A DNA stretch of 64,000 nucleotides from Nemertoderma westbladi. Taxonomy: Eukaryota > Xenacoelomorpha > Nemertodermatida > Nemertodermatidae. Made by a program: the position numbers and the translations under genes. The DNA lies in contig JAUCBJ010008095.1 of NCBI GenBank assembly GCA_032718475.1, forward strand, positions 19,421 to 83,420, written 5' to 3'. Numbering within the stretch: position 1 is the stretch's first letter; each line of letters starts with the position of its first letter. Positions 1 to 10,864 of this stretch are shown in pieces. Under the pieces are notes generated by a model, which saw nothing but the letters and a program-made list of their open reading frames with translations, had not been told where the DNA came from and did not search any database.

Positions 1-36
1 GAGACTATCTGACAGTGTTTGTTTTGTGTCAGCCAT
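1..36 (-). CDS. BEL/Pao gag-pol polyprotein, N-terminal end only (BEL-3, cut by window edge)
   Basis: On the minus strand an ATG at 36-34 opens a frame running off the window edge and reading MADTKQTLSDSL. The BEL-1 polyprotein at 20277 begins MSDTQQNLSDSL, so these are the first 12 codons of a sister element. The DNA upstream of the ATG (37 to about 2265) is also homologous, in inverted orientation, to the DNA upstream of the BEL-1 start. The rest of this element lies left of the window. The identification rests on collinearity with BEL-1, since 12 residues alone would not be enough. Confidence 0.8.
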   Translation of the reverse strand, partial: MADTKQTLSDSL

Positions 37-2265
37 GATTTATATTGCAGTTGAATGCCTACCACCATAACGACAGTTAAAGTAAGTCTAGTAATTCAGT
101 ATCAACTGTAAGCCTAGTAATTAATTACCGATACCGTTACTCAGTGTAACGTGATATATATAATATATTAAAATACCGGTATACACTTATAGTATATATA
201 AGTATTATTACAGACTAGGTTTAGTCACAGAATACCGGTATATAATTTCAGCCTAAATTTATATAAATATATATAATAAGCCTGCCTTAAATACCGGTAA
301 TGTCAATAATTTTATAATAACTGAATTTCTGAATTTTAGGGTGACTTCCCTTTACTTGTTACTGTTATTAAGCAGTAGTCCAACTGATATTAAGACCTAA
401 TTGATGTATAACAGGCCTACTATTTTATAAATCGGTTTGAGTTGATTTATAAGATATATATACCCGTACAATGGGTTTTGACAATGTTTGAAATAAATGT
501 TATTATTTCTGAGTAAGGAGTCACTACACAGAAGCTGAATACTCTCAGTGGAGTGCTACTTGTTGGACACTAATACGAATTATTCTACTTTACTAAGTTA
601 CTTATCACTACAAATTACTTACAATTACTGTGGGAGATTACAATCTCTAAACAAACAATAACAAGTTACACGTACAAATTTTAGGGTAATTTCACAAGAA
701 ATCTACAAACCAGAATAACAAGGAGTTAGAATTTCTGATTATTACAAACGGACAGGATACTACGGTATTTGAAAATAATAAAGCAGTAGTAAGTAAATTG
801 CGTTGTCCAGATAAGAAAATACCACCGTCTGACGACTTATAGCCGTAGCGCTATAAGTACTACGTTATGTACCCGGAGTGTCCTTACCTAGAAGTTAATT
901 ACCGCAGCCAACCAGAGCTAATGTGCCTATTAACCACTTTACAACACAAATATACTGCCTACACACAAAATTACTTTTGGAAAGCACTGTACTCTAAACC
1001 CTAAATTAGGTACAAGTACTTATACAACAAATAACCAGCAGTTAAATATACTTGTACAGCCAAAAGAACCACGGTATCTGATGGAGTGACCGGAGCACAA
1101 AATCACCAGTCTTTACCTAAGCCTAGCAGCCCTGATGTAGTACCGGGGTTAATTTAACTACAACGCTATGTATAACAAGCACAATTACTGTAGGAATGAA
1201 CTTGGGGAGTTTGTAGGTTGCAAATACTCGCATAAACTCTGAATAATAAATATTACGCTACCCGTGCAGATTATACAAACAAAATACAGACCAAATGCTG
1301 GCAGACTACTGTCAAGCCTAAATAAACTACAGTATATGCAGACTCCGAAATGGTTAGTTAGTAGGCGTTCTAACCGAGTAGTACGATTCGAGTAGTACGT
1401 ACGAGTAGGACGCAGTCCCTGATTAAATATCAATACCTACCGGTATACAATTATCAAAAATCGAATAATACTGTTGTACCTGTAAGTACCGGTTCGGGTA
1501 GTTAGGCAGTTAAGCCTACAGCTTACCGTTCGACCGGCACCTTCGACTTTATTGCCTACTGTGCAATAAAGAACAAAATCTATTATTGTTTGAGCTTTCA
1601 GACCTTTAGCAGTTTAACCTGCCAAATTTAGGTGTCCTCTTGTTTATAAATCGACTTTAGCCTATAACAATTATTTTTAGTGCACATGAAGTTACATTAG
1701 CCGAAGCCAGTCTATGCGCGATCATTCACCCACTGTTAAGGGAGACTGGATTCGGGTGCTTTGAAAGTTATTGCGTTGCAGACCTACTGTATTATTCGAT
1801 TGATCATTACTATATAATCTCTGACAATATATTTACTTTTGGGGAAATATTAACAGTTCCTTTAGGACGTGGCGCTTTAAGTATATAAAACAGAGTTATG
1901 ACTTATACTAAACACAACGAGATGGCCACTGAGTTTCGTAAATAGGCATTCTTTAGGAGATGCTTTATTATCTGTCACACTACTTCACACGACTTCACAC
2001 TGATCTGCCGACCATCACTGAATTTGATCATATATAAGGAGGATAGCAACTGACACATGTAGGGATTATGAAATAGCATTTAATTCACATAAAAACCACT
2101 ATAATGTAAGTCGCAATTGCTACAGGTAACCGGTCCCTCTTACCTTCAGTAATCAAGAAGATTGGGGGTTTTATGATTATTTATCGTTATTCTCCAAATA
2201 TAACAACATATCCATCCATATACAACAATTAATAACAGACAGTAAACAAAAGTAAAATAATGCGG
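37..2265 (-). repeat. LTR plus leader of BEL-3, inverted relative to BEL-1 LTR
   Basis: Read on the minus strand, this stretch aligns by eye along its length with about 17390-20276. Shared landmarks are the ATACCGGTATACACTTATAG blocks near 175-200 and 20150-20170, the AGTAATTGTGCTTGTTACA block (about 1175 and 19035), the AACAGTTCCTTTAGGA block (about 1850 and 17810) and a CGCGATCATTCACCC block (about 1718 and 17965). It therefore represents the LTR and untranslated leader of BEL-3. It is shorter than the right-hand copy, partly because that copy holds a 288-bp internal duplication. The LTR ends cannot be fixed because no second LTR of this element is in the window. Confidence 0.75.
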
Positions 2266-2359
2266 TGAACAGTCAGTATGTGTTGCTTATGCAGTGTTGT
2301 GCAGTACTTCAGTGCTCCAGGTTTGATAATAGATTTACGTTCTTGTAATCAAAGCCATC

Positions 2360-4396
2360 TAACCTAGTAAAACAAACTACCTAGTAAAACAAACAAATTG
2401 CGGCACTCTACCAGTACTACCTAGTAAAACAAACAAAGTGCGGCACTCTACCGGTACTACCTAGTGAAACTCAAAGTTCGGCACTCTACCAGTACTACCT
2501 AGTAAAACAAACAAAGTGCGGGACTCTACCGGTACTACCTAGTGAAACTCAAAGTTCGGCACTCTACTGGTACTACCTAGTAAAACAAACAAAGTGCGGC
2601 ACTCTACCAGTACTACCTAGTGAAACTCAAAGTCCGGCACTCTACCAGTACTACCTAGTAAAACAAACAAAGTGCGGCACTCCACCGCTACTACCTAGTA
2701 AAACAAACAAATTGCGGCACTCTACCAGTACTACCTAGTAAAACTCAAAGTCCGGCACTCTACCAGTACTACCTAGTAAAACTCAAAGGTCGGCACTCTA
2801 CCAGTACTACCTAGTAAAACTCAAAGTCCGGCACTCTACCGGTACTACCTAGTAAAACAAACAAAGTGCGGCACTCTACCAGTACTACCTAGTGAAACTC
2901 AAAGTCCGGCACTCTACCAGTACTACCTAGTAAAACAAACAAAGTGCGGCACTCTACCGGTACTACCTAGTGAAACTCAAAGTTCGGCACTCTACCAGTA
3001 CTACCTAGTAAAACAAACAAAGTGCGGCACTCTACCAGTACTACCTAGTGAAACTCAAAGTCCGGCACTCTACCAGTACTACCTAGTAAAACAAACAAAG
3101 TGCGGCACTCTACCGGTACTACCTAGTAAAACAAACAAAGTGCGGCACTCTACCAGTACTACCTAGTAAAACAAACAAAGTTCGGCACTCTACCGGTACT
3201 ACCTAGTAAAACAAACAAAGTGCGGCACTCTACCGGTACTACCTAGTGAAACTCAAAGTTCGGCACTCTACCAGTACTACCTAGTAAAACAAACAAAGTG
3301 CGGCACTCTACCGGTACTACCTAGTGAAACTCAAAGTTCGGCACTCTACTGGTACTACCTAGTAAAACAAACAAAGTGCGGAACTCTACCGGTACTACCT
3401 AGTGAAACTCAAAGTCCGGCACTCTACCAGTACTACCTAGTAAAACAAACAAAGTGCGGCACTCTACCGGTACTACCTAGTGAAACTCAAAGTTCGGCAC
3501 TCTATCAGTACTACCTAGTAAAACAAACAAAGTGCGGCACTCTACCGGTACTACCTAGTAAAACTCAAAGTTCGGCACTCTACCGGTACTACCTAGTAAA
3601 ACAAACAAAGTGCGGCACTCTACCGGTACTACCTAGTGAAACTCAAAGTTCGGCACTCTACCGGTAATACCTAGTAAAACAAACAAAGTGCGGCACTCTA
3701 CCAGTACTACCTAGTAAAACAAACAAAGTGCAGCACTCTACCGGTACTACCTAGTGAAACTCAAAGTTCGGCAATCTACTGGTACTACCTAGTAAAACAA
3801 ACAAAGTGCGGAACTCTACCGGTACTACCTAGTGAAACTCAAAGTCCGGCACTCTACCAGTACTACCTAGTAAAACAAACAAAGTGCGGCACTCTACCGG
3901 TACTACCTAGTGAAACTCAAAGTTCGGCACTCTATCAGTACTACCTAGTAAAACAAACAAAGTGCGGCACTCTACCGGTACTACCTAGTAAAACTCAAAG
4001 TTCGGCACTCTACCGGTACTACCTAGTAAAACAAACAAAGTGCGGCACTCTACCGGTACTACCTAGTGAAACTCAAAGTTCGGCACTCTACCGGTAATAC
4101 CTAGTAAAACAAACAAAGTGCGGCACTCTACCAGTACTACCTAGTAAAACAAACAAAGTGCGGCACTCTACCGGTACTACCTAGTGAAACTCAAAGTTCG
4201 GCACTCTACTGGTACTACCTAGTAAAACAAACAAAGTGCGGCACTCTACCGGTACTACCTAGTGAAACTCAAAGTTCGGCACTCTACCGGTAATACCTAG
4301 TAAAACAAACAAAGTGCGGCACTCTACCGGTACTACCTAGTGAAACAAACAAAGTTCGGCACTCTACCAGTACTACCTAGTAATACAAACAAAGTC
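2360..4396. repeat. Satellite array of alternating 40-bp and 38-bp monomers
   Basis: About 50 head-to-tail monomers. Type A (40 bp) contains CTAGTAAAACAAACAAAGTG and ends CGGCACTCTACCGGTA. Type B (38 bp) contains CTAGTGAAACTCAAAGT with the same CGGCACTCTACC end. Monomers mostly alternate A-B. Private variants recur 430 bp apart (GCGGAACTCT at 3379 and 3809, CTATCAGTAC near 3503 and 3933, GGTAATACC near 3663 and 4093). This shows a higher-order unit of about 430 bp (six A plus five B). No open frame runs through it. Confidence 0.95.
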
Positions 4397-6040
4397 CTAT
4401 ATCCGCAATATCCTACTGTAAAGTTTGTGAATCAAGGCATAATCCAACCTTCTCACCAAAACAGTAAACTCTAAGTAAGCAAATCTATTGCAGTATTGGT
4501 CTCTTATAACCGGTGAGGCAGAAGACAGTCTACTTCGATAAAACAAAATCCCGCGCAGCGAATCCTAATAATCGTGCTGACTCACTGACGGACTAAAGGC
4601 GCTCGTATACTTTGCCGCAGTGTGATTTATATGGGGTGGGTGAGAGAGAGATGCTAGCTAAATATCTAACTAGCGAGGACAAACCGCGGTATGGACAAAA
4701 TTATTTTATATATTTCGAGGTGTAAATAATTCCTAACGCGTGTGTGTTTTGATTCTGGGTCAAATTGATTTTGTAATCCTTCATATAATATCATTTACTG
4801 GGTCCGGTGTACATTTTACAAATATTCTAATTTTGTAGTTTGTAGGTCTAATACTTACGAATGATAAGGCTCCTTCCCCTTTTGTGTATTTCCAGGACTC
4901 AAATTCAGGCATAAGGTTAATACTACACCCAGAATTCGGCAATTTTAATTTACCAGGTCCCTAATACTAAGAAGAAATGTGTTAGTTTACTACAGTAAGC
5001 GTACAGTTGCAAATAGCTAGCCTGGTTCTTATCTAGAATTTTGGTTACCTAGGTGGGCTTGGTAACTTCTTATCAGGATGTCGGCAGGGACACGGTAGGT
5101 GTTAGTATCCCTAATAGCCTTAATTTATGTGCGCCTAGCAATAAACTGCCCGACGGTATAACCTTAATTCAGGCAAAACACAGTAACCCTCTCCTGGCCT
5201 ACAAACTCCAACGCAAACGATGAACACTGTTGTACTACTGATAAACCACCAGCGCACCTATACCTGGCAAATGAGTTAGGCGTACAGTTTTGCTGTACCC
5301 TACCAATGTACATGCCTTGGAATAGTGTACCTGTGTCTTATCTGAGTACTGGTATCTCTCTCTGCCTATCTCTCCTCTCCTCTCCCATAGGAATATGAAG
5401 GGTTTCCGCGGGTTTTTCCTGAATCAAAACAATACAGTTCCTAAATTTAAAATTTTGGCGCACAGCGTGTCACTACTTCTACCTTCGATCTCAGGTCTTA
5501 TACTTAGGTAGCAAGGCATCGAACGCTGTCTAAACTTTCAGGCGATGGGCGAAGAACTATGAATCGGTATTGTGGGTGGTCTCCTGTCTACATTTCGCCG
5601 ATGTTCCCGCTTATTGCTGCGGCCCGCTGTCTAGCCTGCCATCTGTCTCTTAGTTGGGTTCACAGTGGTGAAACATGTAAAAAGGGCAGATGTAGCAATA
5701 ATTCTGACTTTATTACAGATAACCAACAAATTATACTAATACAAACAATTTATAAGTAATAAAGGTCTGCAACTGTGTAATCTATATAGGAACTAATGAA
5801 CAAAACCGCACCTTTTATAGCAAATTTGTGCCGCTAACAATCGAGATAAATCTAGATTGTTCTATGAGTTCCATTAGGTTTTTAAATATAATCATTGGTC
5901 CAGCAAACATATAACTTGCACAACATTGGTTACTGTCAAATAACTACAATCGCATTGGTTAATCTATCTTGAGCAGATGCAATTAAATCGTAGCGGTCAA
6001 TTCAAATGAGTTGAAATTTAGCACAAAAATAATTCGAACC
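4397..6040. other. Unannotated spacer
   Basis: No coding region, repeat or RNA gene could be supported. It has short CT-rich tracts (around 5345-5390) and ordinary AT-rich sequence. It could contain the 3' end of BEL-2, but nothing in it resembles the other LTRs of the window. Confidence 0.4.
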
Positions 6041-6045
6041 TGCTA

Positions 6046-6107
6046 GGATTTGAACTCGATACCTACTAAACGATTTTCTAACGCATAACCGACTGAGCTA
6101 CTGAACC
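6046..6107 (-). tRNA. tRNA-like sequence, probably a tRNA-derived SINE head or tRNA pseudogene
   Basis: On the minus strand a box A-like TAGCTCAGTCGG is followed about 30 nt later by a box B-like GAGTTCAAATCC, the spacing expected of an RNA polymerase III internal promoter in a tRNA. I could not pair a convincing acceptor stem and the anticodon arm is poor, so a working tRNA is unlikely. A tRNA-derived SINE head is the better reading; its body, if present, would lie at lower coordinates. Confidence 0.45.
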
Positions 6108-6119
6108 ACTTGAACAATA

Positions 6120-6900
6120 TTGTATAAATAGCTATATTAAATGCAAATGAGGACTTAATGTAATCTTTATAACACTAATGCAAGTTAATTCCAACAAAAT
6201 AAAATTTTGAAAATCCACGGCTTTTATGAGGATATAATTCTATACCGCTCCATGAAAACAGGATATTATGGTACATAAAATATACGGTTTTCACCAATCA
6301 AATTATGGAATACTTGGGGCATACCTACATATTTACAAATTAAATTTCAAACAATAATACTTCCTTTCTACGTAATAATTTGGTACAAAATAATTACAAA
6401 TTCAAACTTTACATATTTAAGGCTTTATTAAGTAGGTACAATATAAATCTAAATTAAATTCACCAATATAAATCTATTGCATCTCAAATATTGCATAAAT
6501 TCAAAATAATCACAAATACTAATACTGCTTCTTATATAAAATATAGATTGCATAAGTTCGGAATAATTACAAATATGAAATCACAAGAAAGGCTCGCAAG
6601 TCTTCTGTCTACTCTCTTGCAAATACAAATACTGCTTCTATATAAAATATAAATTGCATAAATTCAAACAATTACGAATACAAATACTTTCGTACCTAAA
6701 TATAAATTGCATAAGTTTGGAATAATCACAAATATAAAATATAAATCTTTCAAAATATAAATTCCTTCTAAATATAAATCTTACTAAATATAAATTCCTT
6801 CTAAATATAAATCTTACTAAATATAAAATATATGAATCAAATAAATCACAAGAAAGGCTCACGAGTCTTCCGTCCACCCTTTGCCTTACATTTTATTGCC
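6120..6900. repeat. AT-rich low-complexity region with short imperfect repeats
   Basis: Very AT-rich. It contains repeated ATAAATTGCATAAATTC-like blocks (about 6490, 6548, 6650, 6700) and a locally tandem 33-bp unit around 6755-6835 built from AAATATAAATTCCTTCT and AAATATAAATCTTACT. Two copies of the palindromic AAGGCTCRCRAGTCTT motif described in the findings lie here (6589 and 6854). It lies 3' of locus A on the minus strand and may be the untranslated end of BEL-2. Confidence 0.6.
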
Positions 6901-7559
6901 TTTCAGAACGGGCCCTGCCGCGTCCTCGAAAACTACGTATAGGCGATTTATTTAGCTTGTGATACGGGACTTATGGGGCGAGTCACTAGTTTACCTTGGA
7001 CATTGGGAGATGGTGCGACCATTTCTTCACAAGCTCGTATTTTCGTAAACCCAAATCCTCGTCCGACTCCTCGTGACCGATTGGTTGTATCCACCGTTGG
7101 CAAAACATCTGGGAACGCGCGGGAAGCGGACGACGCAGACCCAAGAGAAACTTGCGCCCCCTTTTGATCAGCTGGTATGTGTCCCAGTCCTCCTTGCGGT
7201 TCTCTGGGAAGTGACACCGTATCCCGAGTAACTCGAATAGTCGGTTCAAATCCCTTTCGTTCTTCAATATTTATAGTTTTCTTTAGTTGTTGGCTCCTTT
7301 TGAACCCTTATGATCCTGTTCTGTCCGTCCTCCCGAGGGTGACGTGCAGACGGCGCAACCGGAGTAGCTGGTATGTTGGTCGCCTCTAGGATCTCCTCTT
7401 CCTCGAATACGCTTGCTCGTATGCGTTTGTGGTAGAATGCGGCTCAGTACGCCCATGCGACGGTTAACCAAGCTCCCTTGTTTCGCTTTTCTGTTCGGAA
7501 ACGATCAAATTCACCATATGTGATACGATTGACGACTTTCTGGAAGTTCCATGTATTCT

Positions 7560-7659
7560 TATTATCGGAATGAATCTGTAGCAAATATTCGCGCACAACT
7601 CTAAATCCACTATCATGAGGTAAAATATCAACTACCTCGATTAGTTCGTCATATTGTGG
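7560..7659. repeat. Left copy of 100-bp LINE target-site duplication
   Basis: Identical base for base to 10129-10228. Read on the minus strand both copies encode the PQYDELIEVVDILPHDSG region of locus A, so the duplicated DNA was coding sequence of the broken gene. Confidence 0.95.
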
Positions 7660-10092
7660 AATAGTGTTAACCGAAATTCTGTCCATCTTCAGGATTTTAT
7701 CTCTGGAAATGGATTGTTTTCGGCTGGAACCCAGTTCAAGAAGCGAACTGGAAAGCTATGGACTCATAGTGGACCCAGTGGTCACAAGTCCCAGATAGAC
7801 CATATTCTGTTTCGTAGGAAATACAGGAGCTCTATACAAGACTGTAATGCATTTACACTTCGACCCTTCTCCAGTGATCACCGCCTTATTGTGGCCAAGG
7901 TAAGACTTAGTCTGCGTGCTAGCAGAACAACGAAATCTGCCTTGCCACGGCATGACTGGTCCTCTCTGTTGCAACAGCCAAGTGTGAGATCCAGCTTCAC
8001 ACTACAGCTGAGCAACAGGTATGAGGCTCTTGCCTCTGAGGCGGCAGATCACTGTGAGGGCTATACTGCCTTTACAGAAGCAGTTAAGTTAGCAGCTGCA
8101 GAAACAGTTCCTGTATACCCTCGAAACAGGAAAAGGGCCCCCTGGACTGACAACAAAATTCAGAAGTGCCGAAATGACCTTCATAAGGCGCAGAAAGAGT
8201 CCCGACTCAAACAGACTACAGCGGCCAAGAATGCAGTTAAAGCTGCATCTAGGTCCCTGAACAGGCAGTACTCTGTTAATCTACAGGAGCTAATAAACCA
8301 ACAGGTTGATGCCATCAATGATGCTGACGACAGCAGGCAATCATCCCAGGCATGGAAATCGATCAATCTGCTTACTGGGCGGAAAAGCCAACCAACCACC
8401 AAGGTTAAGGCTGAATCACCAGCCGATCGCCTCAATGGTTGGAAAGCCCACTTTGAAAAGCTCCTCAATAATGACAGGGTATTGCCTGATAACTTTATAG
8501 AAGTAAAAGTGTCTGAGTCTGTACTCCCAGATATTCCCATTGGCGATATCTCCTTTGCAGAAGTGAAGGCTGCTGCAAAGAGCATTAAGACCAATCGTGC
8601 CAGTGGAGTAGATGGTGTTCCCCCTGAGGTCTTTAAAATACCTGAGTGTTTAAAGCTCATCTATCCCATCATAGTAGACATGTACCGTACAACAAGAGTC
8701 CCACAAGAAATGAAAACAAATAAGTTGGTGCCAGTTCCCAAGAAGGGCAACCTAACACTCTATGGTTCTTTTCGGGGAATCTCATTGATCTCGATTGCTG
8801 CAAAACTATACAATAGAATTCTATTAAATCGCATCAGGGATCCCATTGAGAGACTGCTACGTGGAAATCAGAATGGGTTCCGTAAAGGTCGTGGGACCAT
8901 GGAGCCCATTTTGGCACTTAGAAGGATAATTGAAGAGTTATCAAAAAAGAAAGACAGGCATCTGGCTGTTATCTTTGTTGACTTCTTCAAGGCCTTTGAT
9001 TCAGTCTCTCGCTCACGTATGTTCAGCATACTTTCATTGTATGGGATTCCTGATGAAATTATTGCAGCAATCAGATCAGTATACGATGGTTCGACAACAT
9101 TTGTGTCTACTGTTGACGGTGACACAGAACCATTTGAAGTGTTATGGGGCGTCCTCCAAGGAGACACACTTGCACCATTCTTGTTCATTATTGTGGTTGA
9201 CTATGTTCTACGCATGTCCTTAGATCATCATAATGATGATGGGGTGATGATAACTCCACCTACTGGCTCCAGAAGTCGAGGAAATCCTGCCAAGTACCTA
9301 ACTGATCTAGACTTTGCTGATGACTTAGGAGTACTCTCAGAATCATTAGAGGGAGCCCAGCGGCTCCTCAGCTCATTAGAACATGCTGCTTCTAGTGTTG
9401 GTCTTTTTATTAACTCCAGAAAGACCAAAATTCTGACAGTTAACTTTGAAAGTCCTCAGCAAGTCTCTGATCGGATGAGCATAAGCTCAAAGGATGGTAT
9501 GCTTGAGCATGTGGACGACTTCTGTTACCTGGGATCATGGATCCGGAAGTCAGGTGAGGACCTTCGAATACGTAAGGGAAAGGCATGGGCAGCCTTGAAT
9601 AGGCTTTCCAGGATTTGGAAGTCACCTAGAATTAATCGGAAACTTAAGGTCCGATTATTTAGAGCAGCAGTAGTTCCAGTACTCCTCTACGGGAGTCCAT
9701 GCTGGGCTCTAACTGCTGAGGACACCAAATCTCTGGATGGCACATTCACAAGAATGCTACGCCGGGTACATTGTGTCAAGTACAATGCACACATCTCCAA
9801 CCAGACACTATATAACATTGGAGGTGTCTCATTGGTTCCCCCAAGCTTGACACTAGAACAAAATCGCCTCCGCTTTGCAGGACATTGCTTTCGCCGTGAG
9901 GACCAGCCAGTGCACAATCTTGTACTTTGGCAGCCTCATGGAGTGAATAAGCATGGTGGACAGCCCATGACTTTCTTGAGACGCATCTTAAAGGACACTG
10001 GCCTTAAAGATGCGGATGATCTAGCAAATGTCATGGGTGATAGGGAGTTGTGGCGGTGCAATTTTGTTGACAAGCCGGCACAGCATTCTTAA
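7654..10092 (+). CDS. LINE ORF2-type protein: endonuclease tail, reverse transcriptase, C-terminal domain
   Basis: An open frame of 812 codons; the first two lie in flanking DNA, so the true start of the protein is missing. Residues 15-95 are the end of an APE-type endonuclease, with QIDHILF and the SDHRLIVAKVRL motif. The reverse transcriptase spans about residues 330-640: GSFRGISLISIAAKLYNRIL, GFRKGRGTMEPILALR, motif A FVDFFKAFDS, motif B GVLQGDTLAPFLF and the catalytic FADD in TDLDFADDLG. After it comes RAAVVPVLLYGSPCWAL and a C-terminal region typical of these elements. The product would copy element RNA at a nicked target. The clade looks RTE-like but I cannot fix it by eye. Without its 5' half the copy is probably not autonomous. 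Confidence 0.9.
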   Translation: MWNSVNRNSVHLQDFISGNGLFSAGTQFKKRTGKLWTHSGPSGHKSQIDHILFRRKYRSSIQDCNAFTLRPFSSDHRLIVAKVRLSLRASRTTKSALPRHDWSSLLQQPSVRSSFTLQLSNRYEALASEAADHCEGYTAFTEAVKLAAAETVPVYPRNRKRAPWTDNKIQKCRNDLHKAQKESRLKQTTAAKNAVKAASRSLNRQYSVNLQELINQQVDAINDADDSRQSSQAWKSINLLTGRKSQPTTKVKAESPADRLNGWKAHFEKLLNNDRVLPDNFIEVKVSESVLPDIPIGDISFAEVKAAAKSIKTNRASGVDGVPPEVFKIPECLKLIYPIIVDMYRTTRVPQEMKTNKLVPVPKKGNLTLYGSFRGISLISIAAKLYNRILLNRIRDPIERLLRGNQNGFRKGRGTMEPILALRRIIEELSKKKDRHLAVIFVDFFKAFDSVSRSRMFSILSLYGIPDEIIAAIRSVYDGSTTFVSTVDGDTEPFEVLWGVLQGDTLAPFLFIIVVDYVLRMSLDHHNDDGVMITPPTGSRSRGNPAKYLTDLDFADDLGVLSESLEGAQRLLSSLEHAASSVGLFINSRKTKILTVNFESPQQVSDRMSISSKDGMLEHVDDFCYLGSWIRKSGEDLRIRKGKAWAALNRLSRIWKSPRINRKLKVRLFRAAVVPVLLYGSPCWALTAEDTKSLDGTFTRMLRRVHCVKYNAHISNQTLYNIGGVSLVPPSLTLEQNRLRFAGHCFRREDQPVHNLVLWQPHGVNKHGGQPMTFLRRILKDTGLKDADDLANVMGDRELWRCNFVDKPAQHS

Positions 10093-10128
10093 AAATGCAG
10101 CTGCAATGCAGCATGCCGATCCTAGTAG
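7660..10128 (+). mobile_element. 5'-truncated LINE inserted in locus A
   Basis: The insertion is bounded exactly by two identical 100-bp copies of locus A sequence (7560-7659 and 10129-10228), which are its target-site duplication. It starts within the endonuclease coding region and ends after a short 3' untranslated stretch finishing in CCTAGTAG. A TAG-rich 3' tail also closes the related LINE end at 50641-50655. The identical duplication and the fully open ORF point to a recent insertion, after locus A had already decayed. Confidence 0.9.
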
Positions 10129-10228
10129 TATTATCGGAATGAATCTGTAGCAAATATTCGCGCACAACTCTAAATCCACTATCATGAGGTAAAATATCAA
10201 CTACCTCGATTAGTTCGTCATATTGTGG
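10129..10228. repeat. Right copy of 100-bp LINE target-site duplication
   Basis: Identical to 7560-7659. Outside the block the sequences differ immediately, apart from a chance ATAG after one mismatch. One hundred bases is long for a LINE target duplication. Confidence 0.95.
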
Positions 10229-10306
10229 CATAGCGGAGATATATCCTTCCGACATCATAGTTTGAGGGTTTACCGCCCAAAATCCAAGATGTGCTCTCAT
10301 TGGGAA

Positions 10307-10864
10307 TCATCTTCTTTGCGCCGATACATGTTCGTCAGCTAAATCTTCCCAATCATCAAACAGTTTTCTCACTAGTTTTACAGATTCGTGTTTGTATGGT
10401 ATGTCTCGCAGTTGACATTCAGATGCTCGATGTCCCTTTATATTGCAATATGAGCATTGAGCCATAAATCTCCAGCAAGTATAAAACGTATGGGACCCTT
10501 GATCTCCACACCATCCACAAATCAGTTGAGTCGTAGTAATGTGTTTTCCACTGCATTTCGTCGAATGATGTCCAGCGACGCCACATTTACCACACATCGT
10601 ATTGGCAGGGTACCACACTCGCTCATATATAAGATCTCCAATTGGTCGAGCGCTTCCTCCCACACTATAGTCATAATCGTCTGGATCGATAGGTTGGTAT
10701 GTTTCAGAAGGTTGTATGCAAACTACAGCATCTGTTGCTTCAAGTTGACGAATCTCCGTCTGAGATTTCTTCGGGAAGTTCCTTTCAATCTCAAGAAGTT
10801 CTTCTAGAGGATCATCGATGATCGTCGTTACGTCGGAATCATCACCTAAGTGACCGATAGGCAC
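10307..10864 (-). pseudogene. Zinc-knuckle segment of locus A (three Cys/His modules)
   Basis: A 185-codon open segment directly after the exonuclease-like part. It has an acidic first half and three zinc-knuckle-like modules in a row: CGKCGVAGHHSTKC, CGWCGDQGSHTFYTC and CSYCNIKGHRASEC. The first and third fit C-x2-C-x4-H-x4-C; the middle one is one residue longer. Such modules bind single-stranded nucleic acid in Gag and related proteins. After a TGA the same frame continues into RAHLGFWAVNP and on to the LINE junction. Locus B aligns with this segment, best at FMAQCSYCNIKGHRASEC against FMTQCHHCQLKGRASFDC. Confidence 0.75.

Noticed and set aside
2360-4396. CRISPR-like array
   Set aside because: The repeat is a continuous tandem with no unique spacers, in a eukaryotic context.
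8181-9917. Several minus-strand ORFs opposite the LINE
   Set aside because: Antisense shadows of the reverse transcriptase frame.
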